A stretch of 64,000 nt of DNA from Bacteroidetes bacterium UBA6221 (GCA_002421685.1 DISB01000008.1:62001-126000), one strand, 5' to 3'. Positions 54,034-63,612 are shown, counted from the first letter of the stretch. The notes: generated by a model from the letters alone, not told the origin. A program made the numbers and translations.

Positions 54034-55175
54034 TCCGCTGCCCTCTCCCGGTGTAATTCAGACAGTAGCCTGGCAACTTCACTGCCAAGCGCTACGCCCA
54101 TGCCCCCCATACGAAATGCACCGAACACCCGGTTTGAGAACGCCTTAATAATGGGCTTTTTGTTTTTCCCAAAAGCCATAATGCCTGCCCACCTCATATC
54201 GACCTTATATTTCACCCCAGGCAGTACAATATTTGTTAGCTTATCCTCAAGCGCGCTTTGTATTGCTTCGGTGACCACCATCGCAGTGGTTTTCTCGCCT
54301 TCAAAATCAGTATTACGGCCACCGCCTATCAGCACTCTTCCATCCACTTCGCGAAAGTAATAGTACCCTTCATCCATATGAAATATCCCCCTGAACTTCA
54401 GCCCTCGCACGGGCCTGGTTACCAGCACCTGTCCGCGCCCTGGCACTACATCTACTGCTTTCATCAGTTCAGGCGCAAAGGCATTAGTGCAAATAACCAG
54501 CGTCCTGCACCGCAGCAGGTAGTTGTCCTTACTCAGGGTATTATGCACCATTACAGTCACCGACTTGCTGCCCTCATCGTAACGCAATACCTGCGCCCCT
54601 GTTTTTATTTCTATACCTTGCTGCAAGGCATAATCCACCAACGCCCGCATCATTTTACCGGTATGCAACTCGCCTTCACAGGTGTTTTCAATCAGCGCTT
54701 CAGTGCGATTTTTATTAAACCCGAATTCGTTTATCTTTTCGTTGGCCAGCCTGAATGAGGGCTTGTTATTAACTGGCAGTAACAATTCGTTCAGCCAGTC
54801 AATTTTATTTAACGCATTTTTTGCAGTCTTGTCTATCAGCTCATAACTGCCGTTTTCAGCATATCCTATACGCTCATCTCCCAGCCTCTTCCGCAATAAT
54901 TGCAGTCCCGCCTTACGTCGTGCAAACAGGCGCACCACATTGCGCTCTTTCGTAGTTTCCAGGTCGGCCAAAAGCTCTGTAACACTGCCCATACAGGCGA
55001 ATCCAGCGTTGCGCGTGCTTGCTCCTGCGGGTATCAGTCCGCGCTCCAGTACCAGTATCCTGTCTGCCGGATAGGCAGCTTTCAACTCAATAGCCGTACT
55101 CAGCCCGGTTATCCCCGAGCCAACGATTATATGGTCATATATGAAGAAGCTCTGCTGCTCCCAGTAACTGAACAT
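54030..55175 (-). CDS. FAD-dependent oxidoreductase (DadA/glycine oxidase-like)
   Basis: The 381-residue protein has the dinucleotide motif VGSGITGLSTAIEL near residue 18, ERGLIPAGASTRNAGFAC, and a C-terminal FAD site (RMGGMGVALGSEVA). The family oxidises amines or amino acids. Its start lies 36 nt from the divergent hypothetical gene. A TACTTTG-like box lies only 4 nt before the ATG. Substrate unknown. Confidence 0.85.
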   Translation of the reverse strand: MFSYWEQQSFFIYDHIIVGSGITGLSTAIELKAAYPADRILVLERGLIPAGASTRNAGFACMGSVTELLADLETTKERNVVRLFARRKAGLQLLRKRLGDERIGYAENGSYELIDKTAKNALNKIDWLNELLLPVNNKPSFRLANEKINEFGFNKNRTEALIENTCEGELHTGKMMRALVDYALQQGIEIKTGAQVLRYDEGSKSVTVMVHNTLSKDNYLLRCRTLVICTNAFAPELMKAVDVVPGRGQVLVTRPVRGLKFRGIFHMDEGYYYFREVDGRVLIGGGRNTDFEGEKTTAMVVTEAIQSALEDKLTNIVLPGVKYKVDMRWAGIMAFGKNKKPIIKAFSNRVFGAFRMGGMGVALGSEVARLLSELHRERAAD

Positions 55176-55211
55176 GATGCAAAGTAAAAATCTTTGTCTT
55201 AATTTGGCGGT

Positions 55212-55736
55212 ATGAAAAGACTATTGTTTGCTATACTTTTTTTGCCCCTTGTTACAACTGCACAGCAGGATAAAACAACCACAGAACCGCAGTTTGAAGG
55301 ATGGAAAATAAGTGACTGCCAGGCCTATGCTTTGAAAGAACTGGCCAAAGGCGCCAACGGAGAACTGAGGGGCGCGGCGCAGGGACGCATCAATGAAAAC
55401 ACCAAAACCATATACATAGCTAAACAAACCTGGCTGCAGGAGATTCGTGACACCACCCTCAACGGTATCGCCATTAAGCAGGTGGACATAGACAGCAACA
55501 TCAAAATGCTGGCCGGCGAAGTGAAGAATGGCTCAGCCGCAATCTTTTACATCAGCCCCTTCGAGTTGAAAGCTCCTATGTGCGAGATGTGGGTATTCCC
55601 TATTGAAGTAAAAAAGGGCTTCCTGAGCAAAGCCGAACAGCAATACGCTACCACGGCGTATAGGGTGAACTTCTTCTTCAACTACGACCCGCCTAAGTAT
55701 GAATACAGGGGTACGGATACCGTTGTGCTGGAATAA
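55212..55736 (+). CDS. Secreted protein of unknown function
   Basis: The 174-residue protein has a signal peptide (about 1-18, ending TTAQ) and a compact mixed alpha/beta mature part with no motif I recognise. A clean terminator follows. A TTTG lies 5 nt before its ATG, giving almost no leader. Confidence 0.65.
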   Translation: MKRLLFAILFLPLVTTAQQDKTTTEPQFEGWKISDCQAYALKELAKGANGELRGAAQGRINENTKTIYIAKQTWLQEIRDTTLNGIAIKQVDIDSNIKMLAGEVKNGSAAIFYISPFELKAPMCEMWVFPIEVKKGFLSKAEQQYATTAYRVNFFFNYDPPKYEYRGTDTVVLE

Positions 55737-55745
55737 TATTATGAG

Positions 55746-55768
55746 AAGCCCCTGTTTGGGGCTTTTTT
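55746..55768 (+). terminator. Terminator after the 174-residue protein gene
   Basis: AAGCCCC and GGGGCTT form a 7 bp stem around TGTTT, followed by T. Confidence 0.8.
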
Positions 55769-55797
55769 GTTAGCACTCGATTTGCCGCCTTTCTTTG

Positions 55798-55805
55798 TAT
55801 TTTTG
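55798..55805 (+). promoter_or_regulatory. -7 box TATTTTTG for leuS
   Basis: TATTTTTG ends 30 nt before the ATG at 55836 and lies after the terminator of the previous gene, so leuS has its own promoter. Confidence 0.5.
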
Positions 55806-55835
55806 CCCACTTGTAGCAAATACGGATCACGTTTT

Positions 55836-58613
55836 ATGGAATACGCCCACCGCGATATAGAAAAGAAATGGCAACAATACTGGAAAGACAAAGAGGTATA
55901 TAAAGTCAGCAACGACCCTACCCGGCCCAAATTTTACATACTGGATATGTTCCCCTACCCCAGCGGTGCGGGGCTGCACGTAGGCCACCCTTTAGGCTAT
56001 ATCGCATCTGACATACTGGCGCGCTACAAACGCCTTTGCGGCTACAACGTACTCCACCCTATGGGTTACGATGCTTTTGGCCTTCCGGCTGAGCAATATG
56101 CATTGGAAACAGGGCAACACCCGGCTGTAACTACCGAGCAGAACATCAAACGCTACCGCGAGCAATTAGACAATATCGGCTTCTGCTACGACTGGAGCCG
56201 CGAAGTGCGCACCAGCGACCCCAAATACTACAAATGGACACAGTGGATATTCCTGCAACTCTTCCATAGCTGGTACGACCGCAGCCGGCAGAAGGCTAGG
56301 CCCATCAGCGAATTGATAAGCATATTTGAGGCAGAGGGCAATACCCATCACCCCTGCCCCGAAGATGAAGGACTGCAATTTGACGCCAGGCACTGGAAAG
56401 AGATGAAACCCGCGCAGCAGCGCAACCTGCTGATGCAATACCGCATAGCCTACCTGAGCCATGCCGAAGTATGGTGGTGCGAAGCGCTGGGCACGGTACT
56501 GGCCAACGACGAGGTGGTGAACGGTGTATCAGAACGCGGCGGGCACCCCGTAGTTAAGAAACGTATGAACCAGTGGTTCCTGCGGATAACGGAATATGCC
56601 GACCGTCTGCTGAACAGCCTTGATACGCTGGACTGGACCGATGCCATGAAAGAAATGCAGCGCAACTGGATAGGCAAAAGCACAGGTGCGGAGGTAAGTT
56701 TCGACATAGAAGGTTACAGCGAGAAAATAAAAGTATTCACAACAAGGCCTGACACCATCTTCGGCGTTGACTTTATGGTGCTGGCTCCGGAGCACGAATT
56801 GGTGGACATTATCACCACCGGCGAACACAAGACAGAGGTAACCAAGTATAAAGAATATGTGCAGAGCCGCAGCGAGCGCGAGCGCATGGCGGAAGTAAAA
56901 CAGGTAACCGGCGCATTTACAGGCGCGCATGTTATCCATCCCTTTACCGGGAAGAAAGTACCCGTATGGACATCAGAGTATGTATTGGCGGGATATGGCA
57001 CGGGTGCTATTATGGCAGTACCCAGCGGCGACGACCGCGACCATGCTTTTGCCAAACACTTCAACATACCTATCACCAATGTATTTGGCGACAAATATAA
57101 CGGTGAAGAAGCATACAGCGACAAAGGCGGAACAATCGAGAACAGCGATTTCCTGAGCGGAAAAGAAGTAAAGGAAGCTATTAAGCTGGCTATTGATGCT
57201 ATTGTAGAAAAAGGAATCGGTCATGCAAAAGTGAATTACAAACTGCGCGATGCAGGCTTTAGCCGTCAGCGCTACTGGGGCGAGCCGTTCCCTATCGTGT
57301 ACCAGGAGAGCATACCCTATGGCATAGACGAAATAGGTGGCGACATCAACCAACTGCCGGTAGAACTGCCGCATGTGGACAGCTACAAACCGGGGCCGGA
57401 AGGGCAAGGGCCTTTGGCAAATATTGAAGGCTGGGTGCGCACAAGAGAAGGCAATCGTGAAACCAATACCATGCCCGGCTACGCCGGTAGCAGTTGGTAT
57501 TTCCTCCGCTATATGGACCCGCACAATGACGAAACATTTGCAGACAGGAAAGCTACCGACTACTGGCGGGAAGTGGATATATACATTGGCGGTACGGAAC
57601 ATGCCGTAGGTCACCTGCTGTACAGCCGTATGTGGACCAAGGCTTTGCACGACCTGGGGCATATCAGTTTTGATGAGCCATTTAAAAAGCTCATCAACCA
57701 GGGAATGATACAGGGTAGTTCGAGGTTTGTGTATCGCATTAATGGCACGAACACGTTTGTATCATCGGGCTTGAGGAAACAGCACAAAGTTGATGAACTG
57801 CATGTGGATGTAAAATATGTTGACGGTACAGAACTAAACACCGAAGCTTTCAAACAATGGCGTCCAGAATATGCTGATGCTGAATTCATACTCGAAGATG
57901 GCAAATACATCTGCGGTGCGGAAACAGAAAAAATGTCCAAGAGCAAATACAATGTGGTGAACCCTGACGACATTGTAGCACAATATGGTGCCGACACGTT
58001 CCGCATGTACGAGATGTTCCTGGGCCCGATAGATGTAAGCAAACCCTGGGACACCAAGGGTATAGAAGGCGTACACCGTTTCCTGAAAAAGATGTGGCGC
58101 CTGTATAACGATGAGCAGCAAGGCTGGATAGTAACAGACGATGCCGCTACAGATGCGGAACTGAAAGTACTGCACAAAACCATCAAAAAAATAAGCGACG
58201 ACATCGAGAAGTTTTCTTTCAATACTTCCGTCAGCCAGTTTATGATTTGTGTGAACGAGCTGACATCAATGAATTGCCATAAGCGTGCAATACTGGAGCC
58301 GTTAGCTGTACTGATAGCACCGTTCGCCCCCCACTTTGCAGAAGAGCTTTGGCATGCTTTCGGTAACGAGGGCAGCGTGGTAGATGCCGCCTGGCCGCAG
58401 TGGGAAGAGCAATATGTAAAAGAGAACAGCAAGAACTATCCCATAGCTATCAACGGCAAGGCAAGGGCAGAAATGGAATTCCCGCTGGATATGGATATAA
58501 CCGACGTGGAAAAAGCCGTGCTGAGCAACGAGGTAGTGATAAAATGGATGGAAGGCAAACCGCTGAAGAAATTCATCTACGTACCCGGCAGGATGATTAA
58601 TGTGGTGGTGTAA
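55836..58613 (+). CDS. leuS: Leucyl-tRNA synthetase
   Basis: The 925-residue enzyme charges leucine tRNA. GLHVGHPLG (HIGH motif) is near residue 45 and EKMSKSKYN (KMSKS) near 703. An editing domain lies at about 240-430 (TTRPDTIFGVDFMV). The zinc-binding loop of many bacterial LeuRS is replaced by an insert (KARPISELISIFEAEG) and the stretch EVWWCEALGTVLANDEVV, a form typical of Bacteroidota. The ATG at 55836 was chosen over an earlier in-frame start at 55767, because the protein family begins at MEYAHRDIEKKWQ and the box lies between them. Confidence 0.96.
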   Translation: MEYAHRDIEKKWQQYWKDKEVYKVSNDPTRPKFYILDMFPYPSGAGLHVGHPLGYIASDILARYKRLCGYNVLHPMGYDAFGLPAEQYALETGQHPAVTTEQNIKRYREQLDNIGFCYDWSREVRTSDPKYYKWTQWIFLQLFHSWYDRSRQKARPISELISIFEAEGNTHHPCPEDEGLQFDARHWKEMKPAQQRNLLMQYRIAYLSHAEVWWCEALGTVLANDEVVNGVSERGGHPVVKKRMNQWFLRITEYADRLLNSLDTLDWTDAMKEMQRNWIGKSTGAEVSFDIEGYSEKIKVFTTRPDTIFGVDFMVLAPEHELVDIITTGEHKTEVTKYKEYVQSRSERERMAEVKQVTGAFTGAHVIHPFTGKKVPVWTSEYVLAGYGTGAIMAVPSGDDRDHAFAKHFNIPITNVFGDKYNGEEAYSDKGGTIENSDFLSGKEVKEAIKLAIDAIVEKGIGHAKVNYKLRDAGFSRQRYWGEPFPIVYQESIPYGIDEIGGDINQLPVELPHVDSYKPGPEGQGPLANIEGWVRTREGNRETNTMPGYAGSSWYFLRYMDPHNDETFADRKATDYWREVDIYIGGTEHAVGHLLYSRMWTKALHDLGHISFDEPFKKLINQGMIQGSSRFVYRINGTNTFVSSGLRKQHKVDELHVDVKYVDGTELNTEAFKQWRPEYADAEFILEDGKYICGAETEKMSKSKYNVVNPDDIVAQYGADTFRMYEMFLGPIDVSKPWDTKGIEGVHRFLKKMWRLYNDEQQGWIVTDDAATDAELKVLHKTIKKISDDIEKFSFNTSVSQFMICVNELTSMNCHKRAILEPLAVLIAPFAPHFAEELWHAFGNEGSVVDAAWPQWEEQYVKENSKNYPIAINGKARAEMEFPLDMDITDVEKAVLSNEVVIKWMEGKPLKKFIYVPGRMINVVV

Positions 58614-58657
58614 ACATAGTTTCCTCGCATCGCAAAAAAGGCTAAGGGACGGGTATA

Positions 58658-59650
58658 CTAATTAGTTTCTTTCCTTATCCTGATAATTTCTGCCGCCAGC
58701 CATTCCGACAAAGCAACTGAACCGAAGGCATTCATATGGTCCTGGTCTTTCCAGTTTGCAGGGTTGTCATATATATCCCGTGGTGGCAATAATACCTTGC
58801 CCCTGGCCATATAAAATTCCATTTCTTCCGGCTGTGGTATGGAACCGTAACCGGGCAGGTATAGGAATATAACAGCGCAATTATTGTTTGCAGCCAATGA
58901 GCAAATATTGTCAATATATGTAAATGAATACCGGTTATAAAACCACCTGCCGAAACCTTTACTATATTCCCATTTGGTGACTCTTTCTCGCTTTATCCCA
59001 TCAAGTTGGCCGACATCCGCAATAGCACTGTCCGGCTTGCGGACATATTGCACGACTCCTCTACCCACCTTAGTCTTGCCCAGCAAATTGTCCTTAAGTA
59101 TTTCCAGCCTCACGATTATCCCCTTATATAAGTCTGTGAAATAATTATCGTTGAATAACATGACAGGAGTTAACACATCCCTGCTATCAGCTATATACCC
59201 GAAATCCATATGGCCGTCCCGGTTCTCCCGTTCCCTCACTTCCAGCACTATACATCCCGGGCGTTTTTGTTTGAAGAGGTCTTTGACTATTGCGTAATCC
59301 ATATTGCGCCCAATCCTGCAATAGCCAAGATTGGCAATTCCCCGTTTCACACCCCGGCGCTTCATAAAATCCGCGGCAACATCTTCATCTACCGCATCCA
59401 TGATATGCGATGTCCCTATAAATGCAATATCTATATTTTCGTCACGTTCAAACAGCCTGTTGTATATCCAATTACTTTTCCCCAGGCAATTATCCTGCAT
59501 AAACGAATAGCCCTGTTTCTTGTTTAATGGAATGATAAGCAGGCCCGCAATCACCAGTAAAACAGGCAGCAGGAATAACATTACTCTTTTTAGTACCCTA
59601 CGTTTCTCGCTCACTCTGTCAGAATTGGAAATAAATAAAATGCGGGGCAT
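58658..59650 (-). CDS. SGNH-like membrane-anchored protein paired with an MBOAT acyltransferase
   Basis: The 330-residue protein has one N-terminal membrane helix (about 22-43) and an extracytoplasmic domain. FIGTSHIMDAV holds a Ser-His pair in the position of SGNH block I (GTSH), and DQDHMNAFGS near the C terminus fits the DxxH catalytic pair. This pattern is that of AlgX/DltD-like proteins that help O-acylate cell-surface polymers. It overlaps the MBOAT gene by 32 nt and is probably coupled to it. The polymer is unknown. Confidence 0.65.
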   Translation of the reverse strand: MPRILFISNSDRVSEKRRVLKRVMLFLLPVLLVIAGLLIIPLNKKQGYSFMQDNCLGKSNWIYNRLFERDENIDIAFIGTSHIMDAVDEDVAADFMKRRGVKRGIANLGYCRIGRNMDYAIVKDLFKQKRPGCIVLEVRERENRDGHMDFGYIADSRDVLTPVMLFNDNYFTDLYKGIIVRLEILKDNLLGKTKVGRGVVQYVRKPDSAIADVGQLDGIKRERVTKWEYSKGFGRWFYNRYSFTYIDNICSLAANNNCAVIFLYLPGYGSIPQPEEMEFYMARGKVLLPPRDIYDNPANWKDQDHMNAFGSVALSEWLAAEIIRIRKETN

Positions 59651-61088
59651 TATCGTATACGCCAAAAAGGTAAATCCATATCAACAAAACATAGTACGCC
59701 CCCCACCTGGCTGCTACCGGGAATGATGAAAAATCTTCTGCAACCTTCTTCTGCGCAAGGGCTGTCTCAGCAAAAAGAAATGCCAACAACGAAAGAGCAA
59801 CAAACCTAAGGTCCGCAACGGAAGGAACTGATGCACCCACCTTTTCTGCAAGCAAACGCATATCGGTGCTAAACGAACCCTGCATATCCACTATGCGGCT
59901 ATATAATTCTTTCATTGCCGACGTGTCACTTGCTCGAAAGGCAACCCATGCAAATGCTACAACAAAAAATGTCACCAATCCCGACAAAAAAGAATTAACT
60001 GCCGGCAGATTATATAGTCCTGATAACTTCGCTAATTTCAGCCTGGCAGTTTTAGTGCTGTAATATACCAGGTAATACGCCCAATGCAGGAGCCCCCATA
60101 TAATAAACGTCCAACCGTCTCCATGCCATATCCCTGATAACAGAAAAACGACAAACAGGTTATAATACCATCTCCACTTAGCTACTTTGTTCCCGCCAAG
60201 AGGTATATACACATAATCCCTGAACCATGTGGACAAGGATATATGCCATCTACGCCAGAATTCGGGAATTGAGGTTGCAAAATATGGGTGCCTGAAATTG
60301 GTCATCAACCTGAAACCCAATATCCTTGCTGTTCCCAACGCTATATCTGAATATCCAGAGAAGTCGCAATAAATCTGAACGGCAAAAAAACATGTGGCCA
60401 ATATAACTGCCCCTGAACCGTACGTTGTGGGGTTGTTATATACCTGGTCAACATAAGGGGCAAGATTGTCTGCAATTACCATCTTTTTGAAAAACCCATA
60501 CAACGCCAGCCTGAAACCTGCAGAAAAATTCGTGTATAAAACCGGGTGCTTCTGCCTGAATTGGGGCAAAAGATTTTGCGGGCGCTCTATTGGCCCGGCA
60601 ACCAGTTGGGGAAAGAACATCACGTATGTAGCATAGATACCCAGGTGCTTTTCGGCTGGTTGCCTGCCATAATAGACTTCCAGTACGTAACTGAGGCTCT
60701 GGAAAGTATGGAAAGACAATCCTATGGGGAGAACCCATTTAAGTAACGTCGGGTCATAATTCCAATGGAAAAAGGCTGCTATCTTTTGTGTATTAACTGA
60801 TACAAAATTGAAATACTTAAAGAAGAATAATACTGAACACGTGGAAATAATACTTATTGCCAGCCAGGTTTTCTTACCCCGCCCATTTTTTACTGAAATA
60901 ATACGTCCGGCTGTGTAATCAATAAGGATAATCAGGAATAAAATAAGGAGGTACGCCGGCACAAACGCACTGTAAAAAAAACAACTGGCGACAAGCAATA
61001 ATATCCACCTGTATTTATGTGGCAGCGCATAGTACAACAGCACTACTATTGCAAAAAACACCAGGAAGGGCATTGAATTGAAAAGCAT
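59619..61088 (-). CDS. MBOAT family O-acyltransferase (AlgI/DltB type)
   Basis: The 489-residue membrane protein has about eleven membrane segments and the MBOAT catalytic histidine in LSGIWHGDGW. VAGPIERPQNLLPQF, FSGYSDIALGTARILGF and EFWRRWHISLSTWFRDYVY are classic AlgI motifs. It moves acetyl or other acyl groups across the membrane for transfer to a polysaccharide. No alginate or teichoic acid genes are near, so the acceptor is unknown. The SGNH-like partner overlaps it downstream. Confidence 0.92.
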   Translation of the reverse strand: MLFNSMPFLVFFAIVVLLYYALPHKYRWILLLVASCFFYSAFVPAYLLILFLIILIDYTAGRIISVKNGRGKKTWLAISIISTCSVLFFFKYFNFVSVNTQKIAAFFHWNYDPTLLKWVLPIGLSFHTFQSLSYVLEVYYGRQPAEKHLGIYATYVMFFPQLVAGPIERPQNLLPQFRQKHPVLYTNFSAGFRLALYGFFKKMVIADNLAPYVDQVYNNPTTYGSGAVILATCFFAVQIYCDFSGYSDIALGTARILGFRLMTNFRHPYFATSIPEFWRRWHISLSTWFRDYVYIPLGGNKVAKWRWYYNLFVVFLLSGIWHGDGWTFIIWGLLHWAYYLVYYSTKTARLKLAKLSGLYNLPAVNSFLSGLVTFFVVAFAWVAFRASDTSAMKELYSRIVDMQGSFSTDMRLLAEKVGASVPSVADLRFVALSLLAFLFAETALAQKKVAEDFSSFPVAARWGAYYVLLIWIYLFGVYDNAPHFIYFQF

Positions 61089-61118
61089 ATGACAGGGCTA
61101 TAAGCACTATTACTCCGG

Positions 61119-61487
61119 CTACATTTTAAAATATGGGTTATAGATAATCCCGAACACATTGCCCCAGGGGTCTTTAACGGCAGCCACTATTATGCCACCG
61201 CCTACTTCTGTCGGCTCTTCGTGCGGTAAGGCTCCTGCACTCAGCAACATGGCATGTGTGGCCTCTACATCTTCTACACCCCAGTAGGTCATTACGCTAT
61301 CCGTCTTTTGTGCCACATCTTCCTGCGGCTGCAGACCGAGTTCAAATCCGCCTATATTGAACCCAACATAAAACGGTTCGTTAAAATAGGGCTCGATACC
61401 CAGTATTTTCTTATACCAGTCTGTTGCAGCGGCTATATCATTTACTTTATATATGGCCGTTCTCAGGCCCAGGAAAGGTGTTTGCAT
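61119..61487 (-). CDS. VOC family protein (glyoxalase/bleomycin-resistance fold)
   Basis: The 122-residue protein has the two beta-alpha-beta-beta-beta modules of the VOC fold (FLGLRTAIYKVNDIAAATDW and VAAVKDPWGNVFGIIYNPYF). Members range from glyoxalase I to dioxygenases; the metal residues are not sufficient to name a reaction. It lies between the MBOAT gene and a small remnant on the other strand. Confidence 0.85.
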   Translation of the reverse strand: MQTPFLGLRTAIYKVNDIAAATDWYKKILGIEPYFNEPFYVGFNIGGFELGLQPQEDVAQKTDSVMTYWGVEDVEATHAMLLSAGALPHEEPTEVGGGIIVAAVKDPWGNVFGIIYNPYFKM

Positions 61488-61554
61488 AAACTTTGGTTTT
61501 AACGTTCGTTACACACGTAAAACTATATCTTAGTTGTGAATAAATATACTGATT

Positions 61555-61683
61555 ATGATTATTGGTGTAGCCGGGCCTTATACAGCCGACAGTGAAGAAC
61601 AGAGGCAAAATCGTGAACGCGACTTGGTTTCATCAAAAGGGCTGCCGGTGTATTACCATATGGAAGAGGTACCGCCGTCGTAA
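61555..61683 (+). pseudogene. 42-residue remnant of a nucleoside 2-deoxyribosyltransferase-like / DUF4406-type gene
   Basis: The frame reads MIIGVAGPYTADSEEQRQNR and then ERDLVSSKGLPVYYHMEEV. The first half is the typical N terminus of DUF4406-type proteins (IAGPYTAD with EEQRQN), and the second looks like their C-terminal end (GLPVYY). A complete member has about 100 residues, so the middle seems deleted in frame. No activity is expected. The call is from memory of the family pattern. Confidence 0.45.
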
Positions 61684-61715
61684 AAAACTGATATGGTAAG
61701 ACGGTGCTTATGCCG

Positions 61716-61723
61716 TATCTTTG
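61716..61723 (+). promoter_or_regulatory. -7 box TATCTTTG for the desaturase
   Basis: TATCTTTG ends 32 nt before the ATG at 61756; no clear -33 element. Confidence 0.45.
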
Positions 61724-61755
61724 CACACCATTACAAAAAAGAACTTTTGCCATAT

Positions 61756-62511
61756 ATGGCTATTTTGATATTTTTTATTGCGCATCATTATCTCTCGCTA
61801 TTTTCTCAGACTTTTTTCCAGCACCGCTACGGCGCGCACGGGGCGTTTACCATGAGCAAAGGCTGGGAACGCTTCTTTTTCATTTTCACGTGGATAACTG
61901 AAGGTTCATCTTACCTCAGCCCCCGGGCTTACGCCATCATGCACCGCATGCACCATGCCTACGCCGATACCGATAAAGACCCGCATTCCCCCCTCCACCA
62001 CAAGAATGTATTTGCCATGATGTGGGCTACCAAAACCGTATATACCAATATATTTGAGCGTAAGACGGAAGTAGAACCCCGTTTTACCAAAAATTTGCCC
62101 GACTGGGACAGTTTCGACCGCTTCGCGCATAGCTGGGGACCAAGGATATTCTGGGCGGCAGCATATACAGCTTTTTATATCTATTTTGCCACATCGTGGT
62201 GGATGTTCCTGCTGCTTCCCATACATTTCACCATCGGGCCAATACACGGAGCTATTATCAACTGGTATGCCCACAAATATGGTTATAAAAACTTTCAGCT
62301 GAAAAGTACTGCCGTTAACCTGATGCCCGTGGATATTATCATGCTGGGTGAGGGATATCACAATAATCACCACAAGCGCGCCTCTCACCCCAACTTTGGC
62401 ATACGTAAGTACGAGCTTGACCCCGTTTACCCATTTATCAAACTTTTCAACGCAACAGGCATTATCAAACTAAAAAAGCTACCCGAAAAGTTTATTGAAA
62501 CGGATTTTTAA
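61756..62511 (+). CDS. Fatty acid desaturase, acyl-CoA (delta-9) type
   Basis: The 251-residue membrane enzyme has the three histidine boxes of diiron desaturases: HRYGAH at 23-28, HRMHH at 63-67, and HNNHH near 200. It introduces a double bond into an acyl chain and is therefore likely to adjust membrane fluidity. It is shorter than eukaryotic desaturases but of usual bacterial size. The ATG at 61756 starts the first membrane segment; the frame is open further upstream with no signal. An electron donor is not nearby. Confidence 0.88.
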   Translation: MAILIFFIAHHYLSLFSQTFFQHRYGAHGAFTMSKGWERFFFIFTWITEGSSYLSPRAYAIMHRMHHAYADTDKDPHSPLHHKNVFAMMWATKTVYTNIFERKTEVEPRFTKNLPDWDSFDRFAHSWGPRIFWAAAYTAFYIYFATSWWMFLLLPIHFTIGPIHGAIINWYAHKYGYKNFQLKSTAVNLMPVDIIMLGEGYHNNHHKRASHPNFGIRKYELDPVYPFIKLFNATGIIKLKKLPEKFIETDF

Positions 62512-62521
62512 ACCTGCGAAT

Positions 62522-62788
62522 TCACTTGGCAGAATATATCATACAATTTACTTCCAACTCACCCTTTTCAGGCTTATGAGTATAAACAAGTTCCGCTTTA
62601 AATTCATTGCATAATCGTTGCACTTTTGAATAGTTTGTTTTCTGTCCCACCTTCCTGTATTGTTGGGAATAAGATAACGTATCGTCACCCTCAATATTAT
62701 ATACATCACATGAACAGGAATAAGTAGGAGTGCAGGAATAAAAAAATGAGGTTATAACCAACAAGGTTAGAATATGTAGGGGTTTCAT
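62522..62788 (-). CDS. Small lipoprotein of unknown function
   Basis: The 88-residue protein has a lipoprotein signal with lipobox FFYSC (Cys 19) and two further cysteines just after it (YSCSC), plus a mostly polar mature part. No family recognised. It is convergent with the desaturase, 10 nt away. Confidence 0.65.
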   Translation of the reverse strand: MKPLHILTLLVITSFFYSCTPTYSCSCDVYNIEGDDTLSYSQQYRKVGQKTNYSKVQRLCNEFKAELVYTHKPEKGELEVNCMIYSAK

Positions 62789-62829
62789 AAGAAAAGATTA
62801 TAAGATCATTCTGCAAATACAATGCCAGA

Positions 62830-63612
62830 CTATTCCACTGCCAACTGTTGCAAATACGCAACCGCTTTTTTCAGTCTGCTGCCGTACCAGCTGAACATTT
62901 CGCCATCAACCAGTTTTACTTCCACATCCGGCAATACAGCTTTCACTTCCGCTATATGTTGTTCTTTGAACGGGAAAGGTTCTGATGAAAGGAGTATTAA
63001 TTCGGGATTGTATGTTTTCAGTTCCTCCAATGTTAATTCTGGATAGCGTTCTCTATCAGCCAGTACATTCTGCCAGCCCATAGTTTGTATCATGCTGTGT
63101 ATGAAGGTGTCCCTGCCGATACTCATCCACGGGTCGCGCCAAATGAAGTAGGCTACACGTTTAGGCTTCGTAGCTTTGTTCAGGTCGTTAAACCCTTGTA
63201 TAATCTCTTCTACCAATTGGTTGGCCTTGCCTTCCATACCTGTTACCTGCCCCAATGCTTGCATCATATTGACAGCCTGCGGCAGGTTGTGTATATCGCT
63301 TATCCATACCGGAAATTCCTTAGCCAGTTCTTCTACCTGCTCTTTTTCGTTCTCTTCTTTATTGGCTATTATCAGGTCGGGCTTGAGGCTGCGTATTTTT
63401 TCAATATCCAGCTTTTTAGTGCCACCTACCCGCTCTTTATTCCTGAACCACTCTTCGGGATGAATACAAAACTTCGTAATACCTACCACTTCTTTATCCA
63501 GCCCCAGGTCGTACAATAGTTCCGTTTGTGATGGTACTACACTCACTATTCGCTCGGGATAATAATTGAATGTCACCTCCCTGCCTAACTGATCTATAAC
63601 CGTACGTTGCAT
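62830..63612 (-). CDS. BtuF-like helical-backbone metal receptor without signal peptide
   Basis: The 260-residue protein has the fold of periplasmic binding proteins for vitamin B12 and iron complexes: PERIVSVVPSQTELLYDLGL, SLKPDLIIANKEENEKEQV and the long central helix. The ATG at 63612 is the only good start, and the mature domain begins at once; no export signal is seen. It overlaps the upstream membrane protein gene by one base (TAATG). No permease or ATPase is in view. It may act in the cytoplasm, or the call of binding-protein role is wrong. Confidence 0.75.
   Translation of the reverse strand: MQRTVIDQLGREVTFNYYPERIVSVVPSQTELLYDLGLDKEVVGITKFCIHPEEWFRNKERVGGTKKLDIEKIRSLKPDLIIANKEENEKEQVEELAKEFPVWISDIHNLPQAVNMMQALGQVTGMEGKANQLVEEIIQGFNDLNKATKPKRVAYFIWRDPWMSIGRDTFIHSMIQTMGWQNVLADRERYPELTLEELKTYNPELILLSSEPFPFKEQHIAEVKAVLPDVEVKLVDGEMFSWYGSRLKKAVAYLQQLAVE

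Noticed and set aside
55737..55835. Possible attenuator before leuS (terminator hairpin upstream)
   Set aside because: The hairpin belongs to the previous gene and the leuS -7 box lies after it, with no competing arm.
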